Shown here: positions 12,279-22,654 of the stretch, in pieces
Layout: every line of letters begins with the position of its first letter
Numbering within the stretch: position 1 is the stretch's first letter
Assembly (NCBI GenBank): GCA_007922225.1
Contig: ML679969.1
Span: forward strand, 22,856,509-22,920,508
Source of the DNA: Emydura subglobosa
Taxonomy: Eukaryota > Chordata > Testudines > Chelidae
DNA: 64,000 nt
Reading direction: 5' to 3'
The notes under the pieces: model-generated
What the model was told of the DNA's origin: nothing
Seen by the model: the letters and a program-made list of their open reading frames with translations, nothing else
Database searches by the model: none
Made by a program: the position numbers and the translations under genes

Positions 12279-12419
12279 TGACGGTTGCTGGAACTATTGC
12301 CTCTTGCTGTGTGCAAGTAGCACTCATATCCTAGCTGTTACTGACTGTTCTTTAGAGTTTAGTGTTAATAGTTAAGTGTTAGAGAGAAGTACCCCTGACG
12401 GGGTTCCTTTATTGGAGCC

Positions 12420-12773
12420 ATGCCGGGATCTTCAGGCTTTAAAAACTGCGACCTTTGTGCTAAAGCCTTCGCGGTCAGCGACCCACACGACCGTTGCCTC
12501 CGGTGCCTCAGGGAGCAACATAGACGAGACAAGTGCTGGATCTGTAAGTCCTTTAAGCCTCGGACTCAAAAAGAAAGAGATGGGGGGCTGAAGGTGATTT
12601 TGATGGAGCCTTCTCGGTCACCGTCGGCACTGAGTGTGTCGTTGGTGCGGAGCGCCCCCCCACCGGCACCGTCCTCGGTACCGACACAGGTACCAAAAGT
12701 GCCAAAGAAGATGGCATGGTCCCTGACCGCACCTAAGGACTCCTCCCTGCTTACCACAGCACGGAGCGAGTAA
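12420..12773 (+). pseudogene. DIRS gag-like N-terminal part
   Basis: The frame opens with MPGSSGFKNCDLC and shows a Cys/His pattern within the first 45 residues (CDLC, then DPHDRCLRCL, then CWICKSF), like the small zinc-binding head of DIRS gag proteins. It then becomes Ser/Pro-rich and ends at residue 117. The downstream gag sequence lies in another frame that becomes open upstream of 12780, so a frameshift in about 12720-12773 separates the two parts. The ATG was chosen because it is the first in frame and follows a 5' region with no earlier gag-like sequence. Confidence 0.75.
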
Positions 12774-12795
12774 GGACACACCCCAGCCACGGGCC

Positions 12796-15700
12796 GTGGA
12801 GATCACTCCGGCCCCGGTGTCTCCACGCAGGTTGCCTCCCCCGACTCCTGCGGGTGGGGGAGTGCACCTGCAAGGGCCGTCGACGCCGGAGGCGTTTACT
12901 GCGGCACGAGCCCTCATGGCCATGCCTACGCCTCCGTCCCCCCCTCGGCCGAGGGACAAGGGACCTGCGTCTTGGGGCAAACCCGTGCTGGGTGGTCCCG
13001 GTGGTTGGAGACGTTCTCAATCTAGGTCTCCATCCAGACGGTCACGGAGGGTGGAGAGCGTCGGCTCCCCTCCGAGCTCCGACTCTAGGTTGTTGAGCGA
13101 CTCGGCACCGCGGCACCGTGGGCGGTCCTGAGTCCATCGCCGGAGTCGCCGTCGGTCCAGCTCCGACCCCGGCAAGGGCCGCAGTTCGGGCTCGCGAACT
13201 CCGGTACGGAGCCCATCCCGGCACCGATCCCGGTCTCTGTCCGCTACATCAGGGAACAGCAGCCCACGAGCAGTGGCACCGGCAACCCGGGAGCCTCCTT
13301 CCGTGCCGGCCCCGGTCATTACGTCGACGCCGATGGGCCCGGCGCCGATGGGCCCGGCACCGCTGACTGGGAGGGCAGAGTCTCCTCAGCATCGCCACCG
13401 TCGGCACCGCTCCTGCTCTCGAGGGGGTAAGCGGCACCGCAAATCGTCTCGCCGTAGGGGCAAGTCCTCTACGTCGTCGTCTTCCCCGGTCTCGTCCTAC
13501 CGCCGGCACCGCAGACGTCGGCACCGGTCAACATCATCGTTGTCCAGCCGTTCTCCACGTCGGAGGGGCAAGCGACGCATGGGAGGCTCGGGAGACAAAT
13601 GTGCCATGGGACAGCAGCCGCCCCCCTTGCAGGCCCCGGGTTGGAGCCAAGGGCAATGGCAGTGGCCATATTGGGGACCGTGGAATGCTCCTATGGCCCA
13701 AGGGTCAGTGTCCATACAATCTGCGGTGGCCCCTCCAGTGCCCCCACTCCCTAAAACACAAGGGCAGGTCTCAGAGGAGGATTCTGAGCCAGGGGAGGGA
13801 CCCTCCACTGAACCCATACCTCCATCCTCCTCCTCATCACCGGATGATGCGGCGGCCAGGGATCACAGGGCTCCCCTGTTCGATTTCCGCGCCCACCAGG
13901 ACCTCTTGAAAAGGGCAGCTGAGAACTTGGGCATGGAGTTCAGACTCATGTCCGAGGAGGAGGACCCCCTCTTTGGGCCCTCAAGCTCTGTGGGGCCATC
14001 AAGGGCAACCCTGCCAGTTCATGACAGGGTCATGAAGATTGCCAGGAACCTCTGGCAGACCCCTTCCTCCCTACCTTCCACTTCCAAAGGGGTAGAGAGA
14101 AAATACTATGTCCCCAAGGAACCTTTTGAGTTTTTATACAACCACCCTGCGCCAGGCTCTTTGGTGGTCGATGCGGCCAATCAAAGAGACCGCCAGGGGA
14201 ACCAGGGGAATACTCCCAAAGACAAGGAGGGCCGGAAGCTGGACTTATTTGGGAGGAAAATCTACTCTACTGCAGCATTGCAGTTTAGAGCAGCGAACCA
14301 CCAGGCCCTCTTGGGCAAATATAACTTAAACCTCTGGGCCTCTATGCAAAGATTTGCAGCCACGTTACCTCCTGACCAACCGGCGGATTTTGCCACAGTA
14401 CTGCAGGAGGGGGAGGCGGTGGCAACCGCGGCCCTGCAGTCTGCCAGCGACGCGGTGGACACTGCTAGCAGGGCGATGGCCTCCGCTGTTGTCATGCGCC
14501 GCTGTTCTTGGCTTCAGGCGTCCGGCCTGTCCCAGGAGGTTCAACAGGCCATACAAGATCTGCCTTTCGATGGCTTAGGGCTCTTTTCAGAAAAGACAGA
14601 TGAAAAACTGCATGCCCTTAAGGACTCTCGGGCTACCCTGAAGTCCCTCGGGCTGTACACCCCCAGGCCTCAAGACGGCAGTCCAGGCCGCAAGCCCAGA
14701 GGCAACCGCCACCCCCACCTAGGCAGGCTCCCCGACCCGCCCAGCAGAGGAGAGGTCACGAGTGCTATCGTGGGCCCAACAGAGGAGGCCAGCAAGGGTC
14801 CTCTGCTGGGGGCCAGCAAGGGCCTTCTAAAGGGGGTAATGTTAATAAACGTTTTTGACCCTGTGCAGGAGGGTAGTACTCTTCCTTCTCCCCGGGATCT
14901 CAACCGACCGTTTGCAGATAGGCTCCGTCCCTTCTTTACGGAATGGGAAGCCATTACTACGGACCGGTGGGTCCTAGAGGTGATCGCCAAGGGTTATACC
15001 CTCCAACTCATGGCCTTCCCCCCCGACGCTCCCCCTAGGATCTCCCCCATCGGGGACCCCGCCCACGTTCAACTCCTGGTGCGGGAGATTGAGTCACTCC
15101 TGGCGCTGGGGGCGGTAGAAGAAGTCCTGGTGGCCGAAGAAGGTCGGGGATTTTATTCTAGATATTTTTTGATCCCCAAGGCGAAAGGGGGCCTTAGACC
15201 CATCCTGGACCTACGTCGTCTGAATAAGTATATCAGACGCATTACATTCCGCATGGTTTCCCTCGCCACGATTATTCTGGTCCTAGACCCTGGGGATTGG
15301 TACGCTGCCCTGGATTTGAAGGACGCGTACTTCCACATCTCCATATTACCTGCCCATAGGAGGTTCTTACGGTTTATGGTAGCCGGGCGACACTACCAGT
15401 TTCGGTCCTTATCCTTTGGGCTCTCCTCAGCACCCAGAGTCTTTACTAAATGCATGGCTGTGGTGGTGGCCCACCTGCGTCACAGTGGGGTTCAGATCTT
15501 CCCCTACTTAGATGATTGGCTAATCAGGGGGAAGTCAAGAACTCATGTGAGAAATAGTCTACATCTCACCCGCGAGATATGCACCAGACTTGGGTTGCTT
15601 ATTAATGAACAAAAATCCACGCTTACTCCAGTACAATGTATAGATTTTATTGGAGCTACATTGGATGCGGTACAGGCCAGAGCCTTCCTCCCTCAGATTC

Positions 15701-16213
15701 GGTTCGAGGCATTGGCGGCCATTATATCCGATCTCCACAGGTCCCCCACGACGACAGCCAGGCATTGTCTGCAGCTGTTTGGACATATGGCAGCCTCCAT
15801 GTATGTAGTGAGGCTGACCCGCCTTAGGCTTAGGCCTCTTCAGGCGTGGTTAGCCTCGGTGTATGTGCCAAACAGATATTCTCTAACTAGAGTGGTCATG
15901 GTTTCCCCACAGGTGCTGTCATCCCTCAATTGGTGGAGGGACCCAAGGGAAGTGATGATGGGCGTCCCATTCAGAGACTTAACCCCATCTGTGACGCTCA
16001 TCACAGACGCATCCGATATGGGATGGGGAGCCCACATCTGTCGCAACCGGGGCACCCAAGGGCTTTGGTCACCAGAAGAGAGGGCTCTGCACATCAATGT
16101 ACGCGAGCTCAGAGGGATCCGGTTGGCCTGCAAGGCCTTCCTTCAGTTCCTGAAGGGCAGGGTGGTCCAGATCCTCACGGACAATACCGCAGCTATGTTC
16201 TACGTGAACAGAC
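12796..16213 (+). pseudogene. DIRS gag C-terminal part, reverse transcriptase and RNase H
   Basis: One frame carries the rest of gag, the reverse transcriptase and most of RNase H, interrupted only by TGA at 13129-13131; codons on either side remain Arg/Ser-rich, so this looks like a single CGA-to-TGA change. From 13132 the frame stays open to 17094. Gag is Ser/Arg-rich, then carries a structured block (ERKYYVPKEPFEFLY to about 14670). Reverse transcriptase follows, with LDLRRLNKYI, AALDLKDAYFHI, LSFGLSSAPRVF and the catalytic FPYLDDWLI (about 15501-15527). RNase H shows LITDASDMGWGAH, INVRELRGI and ILTDNTAAMFYVN (16173-16211). True homology stops at the G-run near 16214, where the sequence shifts frame. 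Having gag and polymerase in one frame is notable because many DIRS elements use overlapping frames. Confidence 0.9.
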
Positions 16214-16786
16214 GGGGGGGCACGCTCCTCGGCTCTCTGTCAGGAAGCTATCCGGCTGTGGGATTTCGCGGTGAGGCACGATTTTCACTTATCTGCCTCT
16301 CACCTCCCTGGGGTCCGGAACAACGAGGTGAACCGCCTCAGCAGGTCATTCTCATCCCGCCACAACTGGTCGTTACACCAGGACATAGTGACTTTAATCT
16401 TCCAGAGGTGGGGTGTTCCCCATCTAGACCTGTTCGCATCAGCCTGGAAAAGGAAATGCCCAAGGTTTTGCTCACTCAGGGGTTGCGAGCCGGGCTCGCT
16501 GTCCGATGCATTCCTGATAGACTGGACAGGGGACCTAATGTACGCATTCCCCCCCATTCCTCTCCTGCCCCAAGTCCTTCTCAAGATCAAGAGGGACAGG
16601 GCGAACATCATCCTGATCGCCCCAGCATGGCCGAGACAGCATTGGTACAGCATGCTGCTCGACCTTTCCATCACCGAGCCGATTCTGCTACCCAGACGAT
16701 GTGGCTTGATCTCCCAGGACCAGGGGCAATTGTTGCACCCGGACCTGGACTCCCTCCACCTTACTGCCTGGAGACTCTGTGGCTGA
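16214..16786 (+). pseudogene. DIRS RNase H C-terminus and following domain, frame-shifted
   Basis: The polymerase reading continues in another frame, through LCQEAIRLWDFAV and LPGVRNNEVNRLSR, the conserved end of DIRS RNase H. It then reads WGVPHLDLFASAWKRKCPRF, IILIAPAWPRQHWYSMLL and LTAWRLCG before the stop at 16784-16786. The post-RNase H section corresponds in position to the methyltransferase-like domain reported for DIRS elements, but I see no motif that proves that activity. The shift coincides with a run of seven G at 16214-16220, so a one-base slip there is the likely cause. Confidence 0.8.
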
Positions 16787-16789
16787 CGG

Positions 16790-17703
16790 AGGGAGAGAGG
16801 GCCTGCTCCTCACAAGTTCAGCAGGTTCTCCTGGGTAGCAGGAAACCATCCACGCAAGTTACGTACAGAGCTAAGTGGAGGAGGTTTTCGGGGTGGGCAG
16901 AATCGAGAGGTTTACATCCGAGTGTCTCACCCATACAGGCTATCTTAGAGTACCTGCTGCAGCTTAAGCTGCAGGGCCTGGCCCTGGCTTCTCTCAAGGT
17001 ACACCTGGCCGCCATTTCGGCTTTCCACCAGCCGATGGATGGGTGGTCCCTATTCTCTCACCCCATGTCAGTTAGGTTCCTTAAGGGGGTGTAGAGGACC
17101 TTCCCTCGGGGGTGGAGAGGACCTTCCCTCAGGTCCGGGACCTGGTGCCGCCCTGGGACCTCAACTTGGTCCTTAACATGCTGATGAGACACCCCTTTGA
17201 GCCCATGGCCACATGCTCCCTTCTCCTTTTGTCTTGGAAGGTAGCCTTCCTGGTGGCCATTACCTCGGCCCGGAGGGTCTCCGAACTAAGGGCATTGACC
17301 TCGGAGCCCCCCTACACAGTTTTTTATAAGGATAAGGTCCGGCTGAGACCTCACCCGGCATTTATGCCTAAGGTGGTGTCCCAGTTCCACTGTAATCAGG
17401 ATATTTTCCTTCCTGTGTTCTTTCCAAAACTCCACTCAGCGAATCTCCAACTGGATTACGGCCTGCATCAGAGCCTGTTACGAGCAGGCAGGGGTGCCCC
17501 TTCCAGGTGCGGTGAGAGCACACTCAACTAGGGCCCAGGCCTCCTCCGCGGCCTTCCTGGAATGGGTGCCCCTGCAGGACATCTGCAGGGCAGCAACCTG
17601 GTCATCGATCCATATGTTCACGTCGCACTACGCCATCGTGGAGCAGGCAAGGGAAGATGCGGGATTCGGCAGAGCGGTGCTGTCAAGAGCAGGTCACCGA
17701 TAA
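16790..17703 (+). pseudogene. DIRS tyrosine recombinase, broken
   Basis: The N-terminal DNA-binding part (VTYRAKWRRFSGWAES, then SPIQAILEYLLQLKLQGLAL) runs to a TAG at 17092. The catalytic part continues from 17112 in another frame with SARRVSELRAL (first catalytic Arg). After a further shift near 17435 it continues with RAHSTRAQASSAAF (His-x-x-Arg box), ATWSS, and HYAIV, whose Tyr is the likely nucleophile. The frame ends at 17703. A 23-base tandem duplication (17085-17107 and 17108-17130) accounts for both the stop and the first shift. All catalytic boxes are still recognisable, but this copy cannot encode an intact enzyme. Confidence 0.85.
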
Positions 17704-17736
17704 CTCCTACCCACCTCCAAGGTATGGCTAAGTAAT

Positions 17737-17839
17737 CACCTATATTGGAATGCATATGAGCAATCAGTCGAAGATAGAAAACAAGGTTACTTACCAGTAA
17801 CTGTTGTTCTTCGAGATGTGTTGCTCATATCCATTCCAA
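17737..17839 (+). repeat. DIRS internal complementary region
   Basis: The left arm, 17737-17779, is the near-perfect complement of the element's left end. The right arm, about 17777-17839, is the complement of its right end and includes CTTACCAGTAACTG. The two meet at GATAGAAAACAAGG, so this region spells the junction of the two joined termini, as expected for the template that bridges the ends during circle formation. Confidence 0.9.
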
Positions 17840-17861
17840 ACCCACCCCCCATCCCCACTGT

Positions 17862-18092
17862 CGGAGTCGGCAGAAAGAAGGGACTGGGGACCTGACCCGC
17901 GGGGCCGGCAGCGCCCTTTATACCGTGACATGAGCGTGGCACTCCAGGGGGCGCCTGAGCTGGCCCTGCGGGGCTTGCTAGGGAAAAAAGTTCCGGGAAT
18001 CTGTGCACTGGGCGCGCACACACCTATATTGGAATGGATATGAGCAACACATCTCGAAGAACAACAGTTACTGGTAAGTAACCTTGTTTTCT
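17862..18092 (-). repeat. DIRS right inverted terminal repeat
   Basis: It is the near-perfect inverted copy of the left repeat, including CCCTTTATACC (complement of the TATA box). It then extends through ATATGAGCAACACATCTCG to the terminus CCTTGTTTTCT. The outer 62 bases can pair with 17777-17838. The low divergence between left and right repeats suggests a relatively recent insertion or repair from a common template. Confidence 0.9.
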
Positions 18093-19590
18093 GAGTCAAA
18101 GAATAGAGGGTAGGATGGGGCAGATTTGAAGTGGTTTTGGATGCTGTGTTTGAGTAGGGTAATCTTACGTCTGCATTTCCTTGGTATCTACCGTTCACAT
18201 TTGTGGTGTTTCCCGTGTAATATTCTTGAAAAGTAATATACACTCTAACTACAGAGATGTGCCTGCAACCATAACAGCAGTGACAAACTTTGATGTGGGA
18301 ATATGGTTTTGTAATAGTAGTATCCTAATAAAAGTAGGATCCACCTTGAGGGAGATAGCTTAACCTTTGAAAATCTGTTTTTAACTGTCTCAGTTTTCAG
18401 TGGAAAGGAGAGAACAGAGATATCTAGGGGGGCAACTATGCTAATGATGAGGCAAAATAACATTTTAACTGCATTTTGGATATTATCAAATGTGGGGTTG
18501 TCAGGTCTGATCAAGCTGAGACTATGCTTATTTAATTATGCAGTCAAGGGCAGTGTAGATGTACAGTAATGTCCAGTACTCTGGAGAAAAACATTAACAA
18601 TGTATTTATAGAAAATTCATTCTCTCGCTCTCTCTCTCCCCCCATGAATAACCTGAGAGATGCACTTGAAAATTACAGCTTTCATTTCTGAACTGAGGTA
18701 ATTGGGTTGACCTCATTGTTAGGACAGTCAGTGATGTAATGAGTACCCATCCTGCTGTCATGCTGACAACAGTTATTAAAAATGTTACAGTTCAAAATGT
18801 AAGCATTTTATTTATTATGTCGTGGAAAAGAATCACACTGCTACATTTTAGAGTTGGATTGGATGCAGCTTTAATTGTGACACACACAATCACATAACCA
18901 TAACTATGGGGAATACTATAGCCATAGGGAAAACCCAGGTGGCTATAGGGAAGTCAAGCAGCATGTCTGGATGTTGGGCAAATGTACTTCACCTGGCTAC
19001 CAGATACAAAAGACTTATATAGGGGTTGCTTAGGTTCGTTTACATGTTGATCATATAGTGGAATTTGATTAACAATTTATACTTAACAGAAAAGACAATC
19101 ACGATGCACAGTGGGGCACACCAGACGCCCTCACAGGAATGCCCAGTGAATCACTTGAGTATACAATGTAGTTTTCAGGGACCCTGGTTAACTCCCGAAG
19201 ATGGGTGGTGACACAATACTTGTTCAAATGCTAATTTGTATGGAGTAAGTTTCTATGGGGCCAGTAAGACAAAGGGGGGGCAGGTACTGGTACTTATCAA
19301 AACAGGTGAAGTCTGTTCAGACTTCAATAAGGCTTAAGGCTCATAACAGAGACTTGCCTCTCGGGTCTGGTTCAGAGACCTCTTGTGTGACTTTAACATC
19401 TTTATCCTAATTTCAGTTTCAGGCTACAACTTCAGGCCAGGCCTTCTATGACCAGTTTCAGGCCAGGCATTCTATTAATCAATTTTATGATTAATTCTTT
19501 GATTCCACATTTAAATATTAAGGAATTTCTTCTTACTGTTCATTAGGGCCTTGTCTGTACAGGGACAATTGGTATATAGTCTGGGAGAAT
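18093..19590 (+). other. PFDN1 intron 3, no gene seen
   Basis: AT-rich sequence with a short CT-rich simple repeat near 18620-18645 (CTCGCTCTCTCTCTC). A short imperfect duplication around 19435-19475 repeats TTCAGGCCAGGC. No repeat family was identified. Confidence 0.4.
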
Positions 19591-19846
19591 AATGTAGTAA
19601 AATCTCAGTCTGTGGGCAAATTAGTGATAGAAAGGTGAGGGAGATGTCATTCGATTTGTAAAAATCTACAGAATCATAATTTCAATGGTGTTACCATCTG
19701 CAGCATGGCAGGGGTGCTCCCAGCTCCAGGTCCTTTGGTTAGTGAAAGTTTTGATAATACAGTGTTATTGGAAATAAGTCGAGTTGGGTATCATTCCAAA
19801 GCCTTTTCTCCCATGAACACAATGTTAAACGTAGAACAATTACTGT
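19590..19846 (+). repeat. Left arm of a long inverted repeat
   Basis: Read on the - strand, this segment matches 22655-22885 in order: TGTTCTA-GTTT, AGAAAAGGCTT, a GTATTAT block, GGACCTGGAGCTGGGAGCA, and ATTGAAATTATGATTCTGTAG. The match is imperfect but extends over most of 230 bases. Between the two arms lies the broken zinc-finger-like gene. The arms could be terminal inverted repeats of a transposon or two separate copies of a short element. Confidence 0.75.
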
Positions 19847-21056
19847 AGCCCATAGGGCAAGCTTTCCTATTATATTCATAGCTTTTATTATTTTATATTT
19901 AGCTGTTTTTATTATATTCAGTCGTAACACAAGAAACCTATGGGCCTGTATCCTGAAAGATATTAGCATAAGTGTGTTTAAGTAGGCTGTAACCCTTGGC
20001 ATAGGTTAACGGCTACTTTTAAATTTTGGGAACTAAGAAGAGCTTGCTCGATGGTAGGAGTTAGAATGTTCCTGGAAGTACTACTGCAAGGAATATGGAA
20101 GTAATAACTGCAAATCCACTTAAGCAAGCTTCATTACACCATATGCCGATGAAATTTTTTGAGCAAATCACATGCTACAGTGTTTTACCTGCAAGGTATG
20201 CGGTTAATTCATCCTTTGTGTGAGTATGAGACAGTAGCTTCTTCACTGTGACATTGGAGATGTTTGCGGGATCAGAGATTTTATATTTGACAAGTGCAGT
20301 GCTATGGAATCTCTTCTTTCTGGTAATATCTTTAATTGATTTCTCTGCATACGTGTCAAACATGAGATGGACTTCATTACAGGTCCAGTATTTTCTCGGT
20401 AGCCTCATAATGAAGTGTTCTGCCAAATCTTGGCAGGTGTTAACAGTTTCTAGTTTGTTGACAACTTTACCTTAGCCTACCATCTATGATTGCTATGCTC
20501 AAAGGCCTCTGCTGGCATAAGGTCCTGGACATGTTGTCAGTAGGTGCAGACTTAGGAAGATCATGCAAGATGTGCATTAGTTTGCTTTTCGCCTGGCACA
20601 TATGGATTGTTCCATCACATGCAAACATTGATTGTGGTACCACAGAGACCTCGTACCTTCCCAAAGTCTTACGTAGATCATCATCATGCTGAGATCTGGA
20701 CTTGCCCAGTAGAGAAGCAAACAATGAACTGTCTGCAGTTAGCTTTGTAACAATCCCTGCCACCTTCACTCTTACTTCCTTCTTTGCATTTGAGCATGCC
20801 ATTAGTCTGTTTTTCTTAATGGGAGCCCATAGATTGACAGAGCCTTAGATAATTCTTTGTGTTTTGAAGGCTTCATACAAGTCATGACCCAGAGTACCAT
20901 TCGACTGACCTGTTTAGCTGTCTCATCACTGAAGACTGCTTTTGTCATAATATTAATGAGCTCTGGTCTGTCCTATGCGAATGGGTAGCCAGTACGCGTA
21001 AGCTCTGCTTGTAGCTTTAAAATTGCCCCGTCTTGATATTTAACAGCACCTAATGA

Positions 21057-21064
21057 GTCTAGAT
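21057..21064. repeat. Target site duplication, left (GTCTAGAT)
   Basis: GTCTAGAT immediately precedes the inverted end of the hAT element and is repeated exactly at 21750-21757. Confidence 0.92.
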
Positions 21065-21749
21065 CAGTGGTTCCCAAACTTTTTGGCTCCAGGGCCACAA
21101 ATATAATGTTTACAACCCTGAACGGCCACCAGTCCCCGCCACCAGTCCCTCTCACCCCCCTACTGCAGCCTGAGGTAAGGAGTTCAGCGAGGAGGATCTC
21201 CTGTCCCCCTGGCTGCAGCAGGGAAATGGTACACGCCACCTGGGTCTCTCGGCAGTGGCTCCCTTCTGTAGCTAGGGGGATGGGAGATCAGTGCTCCTCT
21301 CCCTCTGGCTCCAGCAGGGACTCAGTGCCTAGGGACCCAGGCAGAGCACTTTGCTCTCTGCTGGAGCTGTGGGAGGGGAGCACTGATCTCCCATCCCTCT
21401 GGCTGCAGCAGAGAAACTATGCGCTCCACCTGGGTCCCTAGGCAGTGTCTTCCTTCTGCAGCCAAGGGGACGGGAGGTCAGTGCTCCCCTCCCTCTGGCT
21501 TCAGTAAGGACCCCAGAGCCTAGGGACCCAGGCAAAGCACTTTGCAATGTTCTTTGCTACAGCCAGGGAGAGGGGTGTGCTGATTTCCTGTCCCCTTGAC
21601 TGCAGCAAGGAGCCTGCACTGGCAGCGTGCTCCGCCTGGGTCCTTAGGCAGTGGCTCCCTTCTGCAGCCAGCGGGAGGGGAGCCATGGGCCACTCTGAAA
21701 GACTCCGCAGGCCACTTTTGGCCTCTGGGCCAGGAGTTGGGAACCACTG
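21065..21749. mobile_element. Non-autonomous hAT element inside the decayed gene
   Basis: The left end is CAGTGGTTCCCAAAC and the right end GTTGGGAACCACTG, inverted copies of each other and typical of hAT/Charlie-like termini. A perfect 8 bp target duplication flanks the 685 bp element. The interior is made of repeated sub-blocks: CCTGGGTC followed by a GGCAGTG word at about 21239, 21430 and 21632, with the inverse GGGACCCAGGCA near 21327 and 21522. No transposase is encoded; the open frames crossing it on both strands are repeat translations. Confidence 0.93.
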
Positions 21750-21757
21750 GTCTAGAT
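21750..21757. repeat. Target site duplication, right (GTCTAGAT)
   Basis: Exact copy of 21057-21064, directly after the terminal CCACTG of the hAT element. Confidence 0.92.
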
Positions 21758-22654
21758 AGTGCTTAGTTATTTCTGGGGATATCATTCTAGCCACGCTTAA
21801 TATTTCATTTGAAATTTGATGGAGTTCTGAGGTTGCCAGGAAAAAGCAGGAAAGAGTAATGTTCTCACTAAGAGTTACTGCTTCATACAGTTTCTCATGG
21901 GTTGAAACTCTGCTTAATGGATGCCTTTGGGCTTCCAGCTTACCGCAGAAGAAGCAGGTGTTCTTTTCTAAATGCATGCCAAGGGAACTAGTATAAGGCA
22001 AATCTCACCCACAGTTGGCATTTGTCCCAAAATCTTTTACTTGTTTTTGATGTTTGATGTACTTCCTTTCCAACCTTGCCAAATTCAGCTTATGGGTGCA
22101 CTTCTTATAGCATGTAAATTGCTACTGAGAGTTGTACTTAACCAGGTCCTCTGCTGTGGTATTCTCTAAAGATTGAGTTAGTAGTTGGTATTCTTCATCT
22201 CCCCATAGACTTCTAAAAATGAACAAGACTGAAGTAAAAACTAGGATTTTGTAATAAATTCTTTTGGGATTTTAATTAATTATATTATGCAATGTATGTT
22301 ACATAACTGTGTGTGTTCTTTTTGTGATGGATTCCAGTAATTTCTGGCTGGATGCTGTTATCTTAACCAGTGCCTCATTACAGTGCTTTTGTCATAATAA
22401 CCAAAGCTGATAAGCAATACCACTAAACCTCTTCTTTTTTGCCAATGATGACAAATCAACTTGAAGCCCTCCTTCCATTTATAGTAATCTGTAACATTAA
22501 ATTGATGAATCAGATATCATGTTCTGAGCATTAACTGATAACACAGTACAGTCAGTTGAGGGCCACAATTTAACTTTGTGTGTCTGACATGCTGGTGTTT
22601 AAAAATCATTTCTTAAAATTATACTTTAACACTTTCTCAGATATATATCTACAT

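Larger units (their letters stand above)
12087..18092 (+). mobile_element. Nearly complete DIRS-type (tyrosine recombinase) retrotransposon
   Basis: DIRS elements are reverse-transcribing transposons that use a tyrosine recombinase instead of an integrase and probably integrate from a circular intermediate. All the hallmarks are here: inverted terminal repeats, an internal complementary region next to the right repeat, and a gag-like region followed by reverse transcriptase, RNase H and tyrosine recombinase. The left end begins and the right end finishes with TTCT, and the flanks read directly across one TTCT as an empty site, so no target duplication is seen. The element is much richer in G+C than its surroundings. 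It lies in PFDN1 intron 3 in the sense orientation. Visible lesions are one gag frameshift, one stop at 13129, a G-run frameshift near 16214, and two recombinase lesions. Confidence 0.93.
20172..22200 (-). pseudogene. Decayed gene of an uncharacterised multicopy zinc-finger-like family
   Basis: Read on the - strand from about 22200 to 20172, several homologous pieces follow one another. First comes an N-terminal block with HKLNLARLERKY, then CFFCGKLEAQRHPLSRVST (about 21930), a Cys-containing block. After an interruption come YPFAYDRPELINIMTKAV, QSMFACDGTIHMCQAKSKL, ICQ-type DLAEHFIMRLPRKYW and TVKKLLSHTHTKDELTAYLA. I recall this order of blocks from large families of predicted proteins of unknown function in fish and invertebrates, often repeated many times per genome, which suggests a mobile origin. 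Stops and frameshifts separate the pieces and a hAT element splits the gene at 21065-21749, so it is dead here. No biochemical function can be assigned. Confidence 0.6.

Noticed and set aside
16271..16786. A separate gene inside the DIRS element
   Set aside because: Its sequence continues the RNase H homology of the upstream frame, so it is the frame-shifted end of the same polyprotein and not an independent gene.
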